Of a stretch of 64,000 nt of DNA, positions 32,908 to 42,169 are shown one piece after another. Where the stretch lies: the NCBI RefSeq assembly GCF_004345645.1, contig NZ_SLWS01000012.1:356763-420762 (forward strand). The letters are read 5' to 3'. The DNA comes from Actinocrispum wychmicini. GTDB lineage: Bacteria > Actinomycetota > Actinomycetes > Mycobacteriales > Pseudonocardiaceae. The notes below the pieces were generated by a model. It did no database searches. It worked only from the letters and a program-made list of their open reading frames with translations, and was not told the origin of the DNA. The position numbers and the translations under genes are program-made. The stretch's first letter is position 1, and each line of letters starts with the position of its first letter.

Positions 32908-33688
32908 GAGTGCTGCCGTCCTCGGTGATCCCGACCCGGACCCGGCCGCCCGGAATGTCCACAGTGGACTCGCCGGTTCGCTTGCCGGCCAGGTGCAGCA
33001 TGGCGGCGACGGCGGCGACCGTCCCGGTGCCGCAGGACCGCGTCTCCCCCACGCCGCGCTCGTGCACCCGCATCTGGATCGCGTCCGGCGCCAGCTTCCG
33101 GGCGAACTCCACGTTGACACCGTGCGGGAAGAACACTGAATCGTGGCCCGGCGGAACGGTCAGGTCCAGCGCTGTAAGGTCCAACTCCGACGGATCGTCC
33201 TCGATCAGGCACGCCAGGTGCGGGTTGCCGACGTCCACCGCGACCCCGGCGAACTCCCGACCACCGACCGTCGCCGTCGACTCGCCGAAGATCCGAACCG
33301 GTCCCATGTGGACGGTCACGTGCCCGTCCTCGTGCGCGACCACCGGCCGCGGCCCGGACCGGGTGCCGACCACGAACTCCGCCTCCGCCAGGCCGGCCTC
33401 CCGCAGGTAGGCCGCGAACACCCGGACCCCATTGCCGCACATCTCGGCGACCGAGCCGTCGGCGTTGCGGTAGTCCATGAACCAGCCGTCCGGGTCCACA
33501 TCGGACGGCACGTCCTCAACCAGTCCGGCCCGCACCACCCGGAGCACCCCGTCGGCGCCCAGGCCGCGGTTGCGGTCGCAGAGGGCCCGGACCCGCGCCG
33601 GGGTCAGGTCCAGCTTGCCGTCCGGGTCGGGCAGCACCACGAAGTCGTTCTCGGTGCCATGCCCTTTGACGAAGTCGATGCCCTGCAC
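32843..33688 (-). CDS. dapF: Diaminopimelate epimerase
   Basis: A 281-residue enzyme that converts LL- to meso-diaminopimelate for lysine and peptidoglycan synthesis. The two active-site cysteines are C84 (AEMCGNGVRV) and C219 (RSCGTGTVAA), and N13 to N74 regions around KGHGTENDF and YRNADGS are as expected. It follows miaA with 1 nt between the TGA and its GTG start, so the pair is translationally coupled. Full length. Confidence 0.96.
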   Translation of the reverse strand: MQGIDFVKGHGTENDFVVLPDPDGKLDLTPARVRALCDRNRGLGADGVLRVVRAGLVEDVPSDVDPDGWFMDYRNADGSVAEMCGNGVRVFAAYLREAGLAEAEFVVGTRSGPRPVVAHEDGHVTVHMGPVRIFGESTATVGGREFAGVAVDVGNPHLACLIEDDPSELDLTALDLTVPPGHDSVFFPHGVNVEFARKLAPDAIQMRVHERGVGETRSCGTGTVAAVAAMLHLAGKRTGESTVDIPGGRVRVGITEDGSTLTGPAVLVARGRLDPVWWSAY

Positions 33689-33689
33689 G

Positions 33690-34589
33690 TCACCAGGCTA
33701 GCCGACCGGCCGCGTCGACCAGGTCCGGCCGGCCGGCGTCCAGCCAGGTGATCCGCTTGTCCCGGCGGAACCACGACCGCTGCCGCCGGACGAACCGCCG
33801 GTGCCCCTGCGCGGTCACCGTCTCGGCCTCGGCCAGGGAGTACTCGCCGTCGAACGCGGCCAGCACCTGCTGGTACCCCAGGGCACGGGATGCGGTCCGG
33901 CCATCGCGCAGCCCGCGGGCCTCAAGCGCGCGGACCTCGTCGACGAACCCGCCCGCGAACATCCCGGCCACCCGAGCGTCGATCCGGGCGTCCAGTTCGG
34001 GCGGCTCGCGGTCCAGTCCGATCAGCACGGTGGCATACCGGGCCGGACCGGGCCGGGGCATGGTCGCCGAGAACGGCCGGCCGGTCAGCTCGATCACCTC
34101 CAGCGCCCGGACCACGCGCCGGCCGTTGGTCGGCAGGATCGCGCCGGCCGCGACCGGGTCCAGCGCGGCCAGCCGCTCGTGCAGCAGGGGCGCGCCGACG
34201 ACCGCGAGTTCGTCCTGGAGGCGAGACCGGATCGCCGGGTCGGTGCCGGGGAACTCCAGGTCGTCGAGCACGGCCTGGACGTACAGGCCGGACCCGCCGA
34301 CCAGGACCGGCGTGCGTCCGACCGCGATCAGCTCCTCGACCACGCGCCGGGCGTGTTTCTGGTAGGCGGCGACCGAGGCGGTCTCGGTCACGTCCAGGAC
34401 GTCCAGCAGGTGGTGCGGGACGGCGGCGCGCTGCTCGGCGGTGACCTTGGCGGTGCCGATGTCCATGCCGCGGTAGAGCTGCGCGGCGTCCGCGTTCACC
34501 ACCTCGCCGCCCAGCCGGACGGCCAGCTCGATGGCCAGGTCGGACTTGCCGGTCGCGGTCGGGCCGACGACGGCCAGCGGAGTGATCAC
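33690..34589 (-). CDS. miaA: tRNA dimethylallyltransferase MiaA
   Basis: A 299-residue enzyme that adds a dimethylallyl group to A37 of tRNAs reading UNN codons, the first step of ms2i6A formation completed by MiaB. P-loop GPTATGKS (9-16), NADAAQLYRGMDIGTAK and the C-terminal RRFVRRQRSWFRRD are diagnostic. Its GTG start overlaps the TGA of the upstream dioxygenase-like gene (GTGA). The frame extends upstream to 34664 without coding features. miaB lies 6.6 kb away on the same strand. Confidence 0.96.
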   Translation of the reverse strand: MITPLAVVGPTATGKSDLAIELAVRLGGEVVNADAAQLYRGMDIGTAKVTAEQRAAVPHHLLDVLDVTETASVAAYQKHARRVVEELIAVGRTPVLVGGSGLYVQAVLDDLEFPGTDPAIRSRLQDELAVVGAPLLHERLAALDPVAAGAILPTNGRRVVRALEVIELTGRPFSATMPRPGPARYATVLIGLDREPPELDARIDARVAGMFAGGFVDEVRALEARGLRDGRTASRALGYQQVLAAFDGEYSLAEAETVTAQGHRRFVRRQRSWFRRDKRITWLDAGRPDLVDAAGRLAW

Positions 34590-35290
34590 GGCACAGGTTC
34601 CCAGACGGCGACGTGGTAGCCGACGCCGAACGGCACCATCAACTCGCTGTCGCGGGATCGCCACGTACGGCCCGCTGCGGCCCCGGCGAGCACCTGCCAG
34701 GCCACTCGCCCGGCCGCGCCGAGTTCGCGCGCCAGCGACGAGTCCAGGGCCAGCAACGCGGCCGGGTCGGCGCTCGCGAGAGCCTTGTGGACCTGCTCCT
34801 CGAACGCGGGCGCGCGCTCGTCCGGCCGGCCGGGCGCGCGGTCGCCGTGCCGGTGCGAGCCGTCGCCGAGGACGAGCAGTCCAACTGGCTCGTCCGCCTC
34901 GGCGGCGAGGCGTTCACCGAGGGCCGCGCACTGGCCGGGAGTCTCGTCCGGATCGACCAGATGGACTTTCACTCCCCGTGCACCTGCTTGCTCTCGCAAC
35001 CACCCGGCGATCAATGCCGGCAATGGCATCGCGGGGTCGGGGTCACCGTGCGTATTGTCGGAGAGCGTGACGCGGACGTCCACGCCGTATCCCCGGAAGG
35101 TGCCGGCGGCATGCGGCCCGACCTCGCCCGACCCGGGCGCCACAGCGATCCACCTGCGGGAAGCTCGCGTGAGAGACTGTGCCGCGGCCACGCACGCCGC
35201 CCGTACCGCACGCACCTCGGGCACCTCCGCGACCACCAGTTCCGGCACCAACAGGGGCGGATGGGGCACCACGGCGGCACGGACGATCAC
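34586..35290 (-). CDS. Class III extradiol dioxygenase-like protein (Rv2728c position)
   Basis: A 234-residue soluble protein of the LigB/MEMO-like class III extradiol ring-cleavage fold, starting VIVRAAVVPHPPLLVPEL with the usual PHPP motif and including LVLGDGSHRHGD. It occupies the place of M. tuberculosis Rv2728c between miaA and the DUF349 gene. No ring-cleavage substrate is known for this branch, so catalytic function is uncertain. GTG start; translationally coupled to miaA and dapF. The very long frame continuing upstream on this strand is antisense to the DUF349 gene. Confidence 0.85.
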   Translation of the reverse strand: MIVRAAVVPHPPLLVPELVVAEVPEVRAVRAACVAAAQSLTRASRRWIAVAPGSGEVGPHAAGTFRGYGVDVRVTLSDNTHGDPDPAMPLPALIAGWLREQAGARGVKVHLVDPDETPGQCAALGERLAAEADEPVGLLVLGDGSHRHGDRAPGRPDERAPAFEEQVHKALASADPAALLALDSSLARELGAAGRVAWQVLAGAAAGRTWRSRDSELMVPFGVGYHVAVWEPVP

Positions 35291-35464
35291 GCTGTGGAAC
35301 GTTACTAGGATGGTCCGGCGTGAGCCTGGTGGTTCCGGCCGGGGCGTTGACCTGTTTGAATGCGCGCGGAACAAGTCGCCGACGCGACTGATTCCACGTT
35401 GCCAGGCCCCGGCGACGGGGCGCCCGTGGGAGGCGCGGGCACGCAGTTCGAGGAGGAGCCGGCG

Positions 35465-37003
35465 ATGACGGACAGGGAAGCAACCCCGAGCACGCCCGAG
35501 GACCTGCTCGCGGGGTCGAGCGTCGATACCGAGGACCCGCACGCGGAGTCGAGCGTCAGCACCGAGGAGCAGGTGACCGAGGTGGTCGTGGCCGCCGAGG
35601 GCGACACCACGGCGAACGGGGCCGTCGCCGAGACCACCGCAGCGACCGAAGCCATCGAGGCCGCGGCGCAGCCGGTCGACGAGCAGACCGAACCGCCCGC
35701 GGCAGAGCCCGTCGACGAGCAGACCGAAGCACCCGCGGCGGAGCCGGCCTTCGACCTGCTCAAGCCCCCCGCGCCGGTCCCGGTGGCGTCCACCGACCCG
35801 AGCCGGTGGGGCCGGGTCGACGCCGAGGGCATGGTCTTCGTGACCACCGCGGCGGGCGAACGGGCGGTCGGTTCGTGGCAGGCGGGGGAACCGGAGGAGG
35901 GCCTTTCGCACTACGCCCGCCGGTTCGACGACATCCGGACCGAGGTGGAGCTGCTCGAAGCCCGGATCGTGTCCGGCGCCGGCGACCCGAAGCAGTCGCT
36001 GACCAGCGCGAAGCACATCAAGGAGTCGCTGGTGGACGCGGCCGTGGTCGGTGACCTGGCCGCGCTGCGCGCCCGCGTGGAGTACGTGCTGGCGCACGCC
36101 AAGCAGGCGATCGAGGCGGCCAAGCAGGCCAGGGAGGCGGCGCGGGCCGGCTCCGTGGCCCGCAAGCAGGAGCTGGCCGAGGAGGCCGAGAAGATCGCGG
36201 CCGAGTCGACCCAGTGGAAGCACGCGGGCGACCGGCTGCGCACGATCCTGGACGAGTGGAAGACCATCCGGGGTGTCGACCGCAAGACCGACGAGCAGCT
36301 CTGGCGCCGGTTCTCCAAGGCCAGGGACACGTTCAACCGGCGGCGCGGCTCGCACTTCGCCGACCTGGACCGGCAGCGATCCACCGCGAAGGCCCGCAAG
36401 CAGGAGCTGGTGGACGAGGCCGAGCAGCTGGCCGAGTCGGACGACTGGGGCGTCACCGCCGGCCGCTACAAGCAGCTGATGACCGAGTGGAAGGCGGCGG
36501 GCCGGGCCCCGAAGGACTCGGACGACGCGCTGTGGCAGCGGTTCCGCGCGGCGCAGGACAAGTTCTTCGCGCGCCGGTCGTCGGCGTTCAACGAACGGGA
36601 CGCGGAGTTCACCGACAACGCCAAGGCCAAGGAGGACCTGCTGGCCGAGGCCGAGAAGATCAACACGTCGGACCTGGACTCGGCGCGGGCGCAGCTGCAC
36701 CGGATCCAGGAACGCTGGGAGGCCATCGGCAAGGTCCCGCGCGAGCGGGTGCGTGACCTGGAGGGCAAGCTGCGGGCGATCGAGGACCGCGTCCGGCAGG
36801 CCGCCGACCAGCAGTGGCGCCGGACCGACCCGGAGGCCCAGGCCCGCGCGGCCCAGTTCCGCGAGCGGGTCGAGGAGTTCGAGTCGAAGGCCGCCAAGGC
36901 CCGCGCCGCCGGCGACAACCGCCGCGCGGAGCAGGCCGAGGCCCAGGCGGCCCAGTGGCGGGAGTGGCTGGCCGCGGCCGAGCAGGCCGTCGCCACCCGC
37001 TGA
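35465..37003 (+). CDS. DUF349 coiled-coil protein (Rv2731 position)
   Basis: A 512-residue cytoplasmic protein. The first 100 residues are acidic, Glu/Ala/Thr-rich and probably disordered. The rest is a long alpha-helical coiled coil with DUF349 repeats (VDRKTDEQLWRRFSKARDTF, then KDSDDALWQRFRAAQDKFFA and further). It corresponds in place and type to M. tuberculosis Rv2731. Molecular role unknown; related proteins bind ribosomes or nucleic acid in some reports, which I do not assert here. The ATG at 35465 follows GGAGGAG; an in-frame ATG at 35360 exists. A perfect terminator follows. Confidence 0.88.
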   Translation: MTDREATPSTPEDLLAGSSVDTEDPHAESSVSTEEQVTEVVVAAEGDTTANGAVAETTAATEAIEAAAQPVDEQTEPPAAEPVDEQTEAPAAEPAFDLLKPPAPVPVASTDPSRWGRVDAEGMVFVTTAAGERAVGSWQAGEPEEGLSHYARRFDDIRTEVELLEARIVSGAGDPKQSLTSAKHIKESLVDAAVVGDLAALRARVEYVLAHAKQAIEAAKQAREAARAGSVARKQELAEEAEKIAAESTQWKHAGDRLRTILDEWKTIRGVDRKTDEQLWRRFSKARDTFNRRRGSHFADLDRQRSTAKARKQELVDEAEQLAESDDWGVTAGRYKQLMTEWKAAGRAPKDSDDALWQRFRAAQDKFFARRSSAFNERDAEFTDNAKAKEDLLAEAEKINTSDLDSARAQLHRIQERWEAIGKVPRERVRDLEGKLRAIEDRVRQAADQQWRRTDPEAQARAAQFRERVEEFESKAAKARAAGDNRRAEQAEAQAAQWREWLAAAEQAVATR

Positions 37004-37012
37004 CCACGTTCG

Positions 37013-37045
37013 ACGGCCCCCTCTAACACTGTTAGAGGGGGCCGT
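37013..37045. terminator. Strong bidirectional terminator
   Basis: ACGGCCCCCTCTAAC (37013-37027) and GTTAGAGGGGGCCGT (37031-37045) form a perfect 15-bp stem with a 3-nt loop. It lies between the convergent DUF349 and metalloprotease genes and serves both. Confidence 0.9.
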
Positions 37046-37057
37046 GGGGTCAGTGGG

Positions 37058-39109
37058 TCAGAACGGGAACGGCACGGTGTTGAACATCGACAGCTGACAG
37101 GTCGCCGTCGACGTCGCCGACGCCTTGCTCTCCGACTTCGCGGTGAGCGTGACCGTCGCGGCGAACGAGCCGGTCTGCGAGCGCACCACGTTCACCGGGA
37201 CGGTCACCGTGGCGCCGTCCTTGGCGGTCGCGAGCTGCGACGGCAGCTGCACCGACCAGCCTGTGCCGGCCACCGTCGCGGACAGCCGGTAGACGTCCGA
37301 GTTGACGTACGCCGACACGTCCTCCGGGTGGCCGTTGGTGAACGGCTTGACCTGGCCGGTGTTCGTCAGCGGGAACTGGCAGGTCGCCACCTCCGCCGGC
37401 ACCCGGCCGCTCGGGGTCCCCCGGCCGAGGGAGACACCGCGGGTGTGCGGGCCGGCGCCGTCCAGCGACCGGACGGCGAGCTTGTACGACAGCACGCCCT
37501 TGGCGTCCCGGTTGGCGTCGATGATGTAGAACTGCAGCCGGTTCGCGGTGTCGGTGTACTCGAACTGGCTGCCCGAGCCCGTTCCGGCGTGGAACAGCGC
37601 GTCCGCCAGCTGGCGGTAGTCGCCGATGGTCATGTACTGCGGTGTCCCGTCCGGACGGACGAAGTCGACGGTGTGGATGTCCTCCGGGTGGGCGTCGACC
37701 GTCCAGACGAACGGCGCCGCGTCCTGGTTCCTCGTCTTGGAGAGCATCACGCCCGAGTCCGGGGTGAACGAGTCCGCGCCCTGCCGGTCGATCACCTCGA
37801 CGGTGTAGTTGTTGTAGCCGCCGCCGTCGCACAGCGGGTCGGTCTGCGTGTTGCACTTGGCTTCGCGGTCCGCGTTCATCGTGATGTTCGCGCCGACCAG
37901 CCCGGTCCGACCGGCCGGGGCCATCGGGGTCTCCCGCGAGGTCACCTGCAGCACGACCAGACCCGAGGTCGTCAACGCCTCACGGGACAGCCGCAACACG
38001 TTCGCCTCGTCGACGATGCCGAGCTTCATCTTGTCCCGCAACGTGTGTTCGACACCGACCGCGCCGCCCTGGGTGGCCGGGATGTAGTAACGGGTGTGCG
38101 GTCCGCCCGGTCCGTTGAACGTGCCGCGGTCAAGCATGCTCCACGGTCCGGCGCCCGCGCGCCGAGCCGGTGTGCTGTACGGGTTGTTGTAGTTGTCGCC
38201 GATGCCGAAGACGTGGCTCAGCTCATGGGAGAACGTGCCGAGGCCGGAACTTTCCGCCTGGGTGGTGGTGTTGCCGCTGGCGTTCGGCCAGTGGTTGGCC
38301 GCCGCCGCCCACGACGTCCATGGCACGTAACGGGTCTTGGCGCACCGCGGCTGGGTGGGGTCCGGCGGACCGAACTCGGCCGGGATGTGGTCGCAGTCGG
38401 TGAACTTCATCGGGCCGAACTCCTGCCACGTGGAGGATTCGTCGTTGCCCGCGGTCTGGTAGAAGATCACGTCGTACTTCGACGCGATGTCCTGCCCCTG
38501 CTCGGCCCGCCACAACGCGCTGATGTCCGTGCGCAGGTCGCGGCTGCAGTTGTCACCGGCCGGGCAGCTGCCGTTGGCGCCCCACTCGTTCAGCCCGTAC
38601 TCGTGTTTCTTGCCCGGCACCCGATACACGCCGAACGCGTCCAGGTTGACGCCGATCCGGCCGTTCGAGTCCTCCATCCAGTAGCCGTGCATGGTCCGGC
38701 CGTGGTTGATCGCCTGCGGCTTGTTCAGGAAGTCGCGGTAGAACCCGGGAACCTGGCTGCGGTCCAGGCCGAGGGCCAGCCGCGGGTTGCCGTAGATGTC
38801 GCTGCCGGGCTGGCGGGTGATGCCGAACTGCTCGTTCGGGAAGTCGGCGGTGACCAGGGCGGCCCTGATGGTGCGGGCCGAGCCCTTGCGGTTCGGGTCG
38901 GCCCAGTTGATGTCCGGGACATCGCGCTGGTCGTCCCACGTCATGTGGTCGGGGTTCTCCCAGTTCTGCGGGTCCACCGGGGCGAGGACCTGCTGCTTGG
39001 TCGGCCACGGCCAGTGTCTTGGGCGGGCGGTGGCCGGCGCCGACGCGAGAGCGAGGACCACACCGACCGCGGTTGTTAACGAAAGCAAACGTCTCATCGA
39101 CGGTGACAT
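37058..39109 (-). CDS. Secreted M6-like zinc metalloprotease
   Basis: A 683-residue exported protease. The signal peptide ends near TARA (about 28). The zinc motif HELSH with the following VFGIGDN is at 295-305, the HExxHxxGxxD metzincin-like pattern of M6 (immune inhibitor A-like) peptidases. About 300 residues precede it, and a C-terminal beta-sandwich region with extracellular-matrix-type repeats (SATVAGTGWSVQLPSQL, VTVPVNVV) follows from about 580. It is likely secreted for protein degradation. Between DUF349 and the miaB pair it is an insertion relative to the mycobacterial order. Confidence 0.88.
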   Translation of the reverse strand: MSPSMRRLLSLTTAVGVVLALASAPATARPRHWPWPTKQQVLAPVDPQNWENPDHMTWDDQRDVPDINWADPNRKGSARTIRAALVTADFPNEQFGITRQPGSDIYGNPRLALGLDRSQVPGFYRDFLNKPQAINHGRTMHGYWMEDSNGRIGVNLDAFGVYRVPGKKHEYGLNEWGANGSCPAGDNCSRDLRTDISALWRAEQGQDIASKYDVIFYQTAGNDESSTWQEFGPMKFTDCDHIPAEFGPPDPTQPRCAKTRYVPWTSWAAAANHWPNASGNTTTQAESSGLGTFSHELSHVFGIGDNYNNPYSTPARRAGAGPWSMLDRGTFNGPGGPHTRYYIPATQGGAVGVEHTLRDKMKLGIVDEANVLRLSREALTTSGLVVLQVTSRETPMAPAGRTGLVGANITMNADREAKCNTQTDPLCDGGGYNNYTVEVIDRQGADSFTPDSGVMLSKTRNQDAAPFVWTVDAHPEDIHTVDFVRPDGTPQYMTIGDYRQLADALFHAGTGSGSQFEYTDTANRLQFYIIDANRDAKGVLSYKLAVRSLDGAGPHTRGVSLGRGTPSGRVPAEVATCQFPLTNTGQVKPFTNGHPEDVSAYVNSDVYRLSATVAGTGWSVQLPSQLATAKDGATVTVPVNVVRSQTGSFAATVTLTAKSESKASATSTATCQLSMFNTVPFPF

Positions 39110-39217
39110 GACATTCCCTTCGGGGATCAGGGAAAGAACAGCCCTGCGCGATGAGGCTATGCGCGTACGACGATATGGATCAGGGCCGAAAGTCGGCTGA
39201 TCCGGTGAATTACGGCG

Positions 39218-39703
39218 TTACTGTTGCGCCGCTTCGGATGCGAGCACCCGCGGGTCCGGCCGGGACCACGCGGTCCGGAACCAGCACACCGCGATGACGA
39301 CCATCGCGACCTCGCTGATGATCAGGCCGACGCCCGGCGAGCCCTCCGACGACTGCCGCGACCAGATCGCCAGAACCCCGTCCACACAGGCGAACCAGCC
39401 GCCCAACGCGCAGATCCACGTCATCCCCCACCGGCGGGTGATCAACGCGATCATCGACGCCAGCACGCCGAACCCGGCCGACGTCCCCGCGAACAGCCGG
39501 GGCACCATGCCCGCCCGACCCTCGACCCGGCCGAGCAGCACCTCCCAGCCGCTGTCGCCGTGCAGCCACGGCAACACCAGGCCGACCAGGAGCGCCATGA
39601 CCGCGACCGAGATGACGATCGCGCGGCCGCCGAGGTCGACCGTGCGGACCGCTTTGCGCTCCACCTCGTCGATCTGGTCCTTGAGGTGATCGATGTCCGC
39701 CAT
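39218..39703 (-). CDS. Small membrane protein downstream of miaB (Rv2732c position)
   Basis: A 161-residue protein with a short charged coiled N terminus (MADIDHLKDQIDEVERKAV) and four predicted membrane helices (about 27-47, 68-88, 92-114, 124-146). It matches the place and layout of M. tuberculosis Rv2732c. Function unknown. Its ATG overlaps the miaB stop as TGATG, so it is translationally coupled to miaB. Confidence 0.82.
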   Translation of the reverse strand: MADIDHLKDQIDEVERKAVRTVDLGGRAIVISVAVMALLVGLVLPWLHGDSGWEVLLGRVEGRAGMVPRLFAGTSAGFGVLASMIALITRRWGMTWICALGGWFACVDGVLAIWSRQSSEGSPGVGLIISEVAMVVIAVCWFRTAWSRPDPRVLASEAAQQ

Positions 39704-41169
39704 CAGACCGCGCACCCTTCGTCGCTCGTGCTGACCGCCGGGGGTGCGCCGAACCCTGGCAGACCCAAGCTTATCCCGTTCGTCTTCGGCCGAACTCCAG
39801 CTTCGGTGTGGTCGCCGGCCGTGGTCCGCCGATGGTCGACGAGCGGGCCGTCGGCGAGCAAGTGGTGCGGCGCCGCGTACGTGACCGTCGCCCGCACGAT
39901 GTCGCCTGGCCGCACTTTGTTGTCGCCGGTCGCGAAGTGCACAAGCCGGCCGTCGCGGCCGCGGCCGCTCATCCGGTCCGTGGCCGTGTCCTTGCGGCCC
40001 TCGCCGCTGGACACCAGGACCTCCACCGTCTGGCCGACCAAGCGCTTGTTGAGGTCCCAGGAGATCTGCTCCTGCAACGCGACAAGCCGGTCGTAGCGCT
40101 CCTGCACGACCTGCTTGGGCACCTGGTCGGCCATGTCCGCGGCCGGGGTGCCGGGGCGCTTGGAGTACTGGAACGTGAACGCCTGCGAGAACTGGGCGGC
40201 CCGGACGACGTCCAGGGTCCCCTGGAAGTCCGCCTCGGTCTCGCCGGGGAAGCCGACGATGATGTCGGTGGTGATGGCCGCGTCCGGCATGGCCGCGCGG
40301 ACCTTCTCGATGATGCCCAGGTACCGCTCGGACCGATACGACCGGCGCATCGCCCTGAGCACCTGGTCGGAGCCGGACTGCAGCGGCATGTGCAGCTGGT
40401 GGCACACGTTCGGGGTCTCGGCCATCGCGGCGATCACGTCGTCGGTGAAGTCCTTGGGGTGCGGCGAGGTGAACCGGACCCGCTCCAGCCCGTCGACGTC
40501 CCCGCAGGACCGCAGCAGCTTGCCGAACGCCAGCCGGTCACCGAACTCCACGCCGTAGGAGTTGACGTTCTGGCCGAGCAGCGTCACCTCCAGCACACCC
40601 TCGGCCACCAGCGCGTGGACCTCGGCGAGGATCTCCCCCGGCCGGCGGTCCTTCTCCTTGCCGCGCAGCGCGGGCACGATGCAGAACGTGCACGTGTTGT
40701 TGCAGCCGACCGAGATCGACACCCAGCCGGAGTAGGCGGAGTCGCGCCGGGCGGGCAGCGACGACGGGAAGACCTCGAGCGACTCCAGGATCTCGACCTG
40801 GGCCTCGGCGTTGTGCCGGGCCCGGTCCAGCAGCGTGGGCAGCGAGCCGAGGTTGTGGGTGCCGAACACCACGTCCACCCACGGCGCCCGCTTGACGATC
40901 TCGCCCTTGTCCTTCTGCGCGAGGCAGCCGCCGACCGCGATCTGCATGCCCGGGTGCGCCTTCTTGGCCGGCAGCAGGTGCCCGAGGTTGCCGTACAGCT
41001 TGTTGTCCGCGTTCTCCCGGACCGCGCAGGTGTTGAGCACCATCAGGTCAGGGGTGTCGTCACCGGCCGCGACGACGTAGCCGGCCTCCTCGAGCATGCC
41101 GGCGAGCCGCTCGGAGTCGTGCACGTTCATCTGGCAACCGAACGTGCGGATCTGATAGCTGCGGGTCAC
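39703..41169 (-). CDS. miaB: tRNA-2-methylthio-N6-dimethylallyladenosine synthase MiaB
   Basis: A 488-residue radical-SAM methylthiotransferase completing the ms2i6A37 modification begun by MiaA. The first [4Fe-4S] cluster uses C12, C48 and C82; the radical-SAM cluster uses C156, C160 and C163 (CNNTCTFC). A TRAM RNA-binding domain lies at about 375-440. A poorly conserved 50-residue tail follows. The GTG at 41169 (VTRSYQIRTFGCQMN) is chosen; upstream sequence in frame to 41322 crosses the divergent lipoprotein gene. Confidence 0.96.
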   Translation of the reverse strand: MTRSYQIRTFGCQMNVHDSERLAGMLEEAGYVVAAGDDTPDLMVLNTCAVRENADNKLYGNLGHLLPAKKAHPGMQIAVGGCLAQKDKGEIVKRAPWVDVVFGTHNLGSLPTLLDRARHNAEAQVEILESLEVFPSSLPARRDSAYSGWVSISVGCNNTCTFCIVPALRGKEKDRRPGEILAEVHALVAEGVLEVTLLGQNVNSYGVEFGDRLAFGKLLRSCGDVDGLERVRFTSPHPKDFTDDVIAAMAETPNVCHQLHMPLQSGSDQVLRAMRRSYRSERYLGIIEKVRAAMPDAAITTDIIVGFPGETEADFQGTLDVVRAAQFSQAFTFQYSKRPGTPAADMADQVPKQVVQERYDRLVALQEQISWDLNKRLVGQTVEVLVSSGEGRKDTATDRMSGRGRDGRLVHFATGDNKVRPGDIVRATVTYAAPHHLLADGPLVDHRRTTAGDHTEAGVRPKTNGISLGLPGFGAPPAVSTSDEGCAV

Positions 41170-41236
41170 ACTGGCTCCTCGAAAAACGGGCTTCGCGGTA
41201 CCCAGGGTAGGCCCCCGGTCTGGCACCATCGTCAGC

Positions 41237-42169
41237 GTGTCACGCAAACTCGCGGCGCTGTCGGCCATGGTGCTGCTGCTCGCGGCCTGCACCAACCCGA
41301 CAGCCGGCCTGCGCCTGACCATCGCGACCGGGTTCGAGAGCGGCGTCTACTACGCGCTCGGCTCCGCGCTGGCCAACGAGTGGTCGGCCCAGACCGGCAT
41401 CGAGAAGCCGGTCGTGCTGAAGACGAACGGCTCGGCCGACAACCTCAAGCGGCTGCGGACCGGCGAGGCCAACGTGGCGATCAGCGCCGCCGACGTGGCC
41501 AAGGACCAGCTCAACGACTTCACCGTGCACAAGCCGCGGGCGCTCGCCCGGATCTACGACGACTACCTGCACATCGCGGTCCGCGCGGACTCGTCGATCC
41601 AGCACGTCAGCGACCTGCGCGGCAAGCGGGTGGCGATCGGCGCGCCGAGCTCCGGGGTCGAGGTGATCGCCAACCGGGTACTGGACATGGCCGGCGTGGC
41701 CGCGGGCCCGAATCCGCCCGTGGTCACCCACCTCACCCTGGCCGCCTCGGCCGACCAGCTGCAGAAAGGGAACATCGACGCGTTCTTCTGGTCCGGCGGC
41801 CTGCCCACCAAGGAGATCAGGCAGCTGGCGACCGCGATGCCGCTGCGTCTGGTCGACATGAACGACGTGATGCCCCGGATCCGCGAGAAGTACAGCTACT
41901 ACAGCGCCGCCACGATCCCGGTCACGACCTATGCGCTGGCCGACCCCACCCCGGTGAACACCCTGATCGTGCCCAACCTGCTGCTGGTCACCGACGACAT
42001 GTCGGCGGACGCGGCGAAGGTGCTCACCCAGGGCGTCTTCGAGGCCCAGCCGAAGCTGGCGAAGGTGAACACCGCCGCGAACTCCATCGACCAGCGCTCG
42101 GCGATCGAGACCCGCCCGGTCCCCCTGCACGAAGGCGCGCTGCAGTACTACCGGGAGATCAAGATCTAG
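41237..42169 (+). CDS. TAXI-family TRAP-type solute-binding lipoprotein
   Basis: A 310-residue lipoprotein: lipobox LLAAC with Cys18, followed by the TAXI fold (LTIATGFESGVYYALGSALA, RTGEANVAISAADVAKD, KRVAIGAPSSGVEVIANRVL, DAFFWSGGLPTKEI). Such proteins bind small acids for TRAP transporters, but no TRAP membrane subunit is near. It converges on a sensor kinase gene with a 4-bp overlap. It may work as a ligand-binding partner of that kinase or with a distant transporter (inference). GTG start. Confidence 0.88.
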   Translation: MSRKLAALSAMVLLLAACTNPTAGLRLTIATGFESGVYYALGSALANEWSAQTGIEKPVVLKTNGSADNLKRLRTGEANVAISAADVAKDQLNDFTVHKPRALARIYDDYLHIAVRADSSIQHVSDLRGKRVAIGAPSSGVEVIANRVLDMAGVAAGPNPPVVTHLTLAASADQLQKGNIDAFFWSGGLPTKEIRQLATAMPLRLVDMNDVMPRIREKYSYYSAATIPVTTYALADPTPVNTLIVPNLLLVTDDMSADAAKVLTQGVFEAQPKLAKVNTAANSIDQRSAIETRPVPLHEGALQYYREIKI

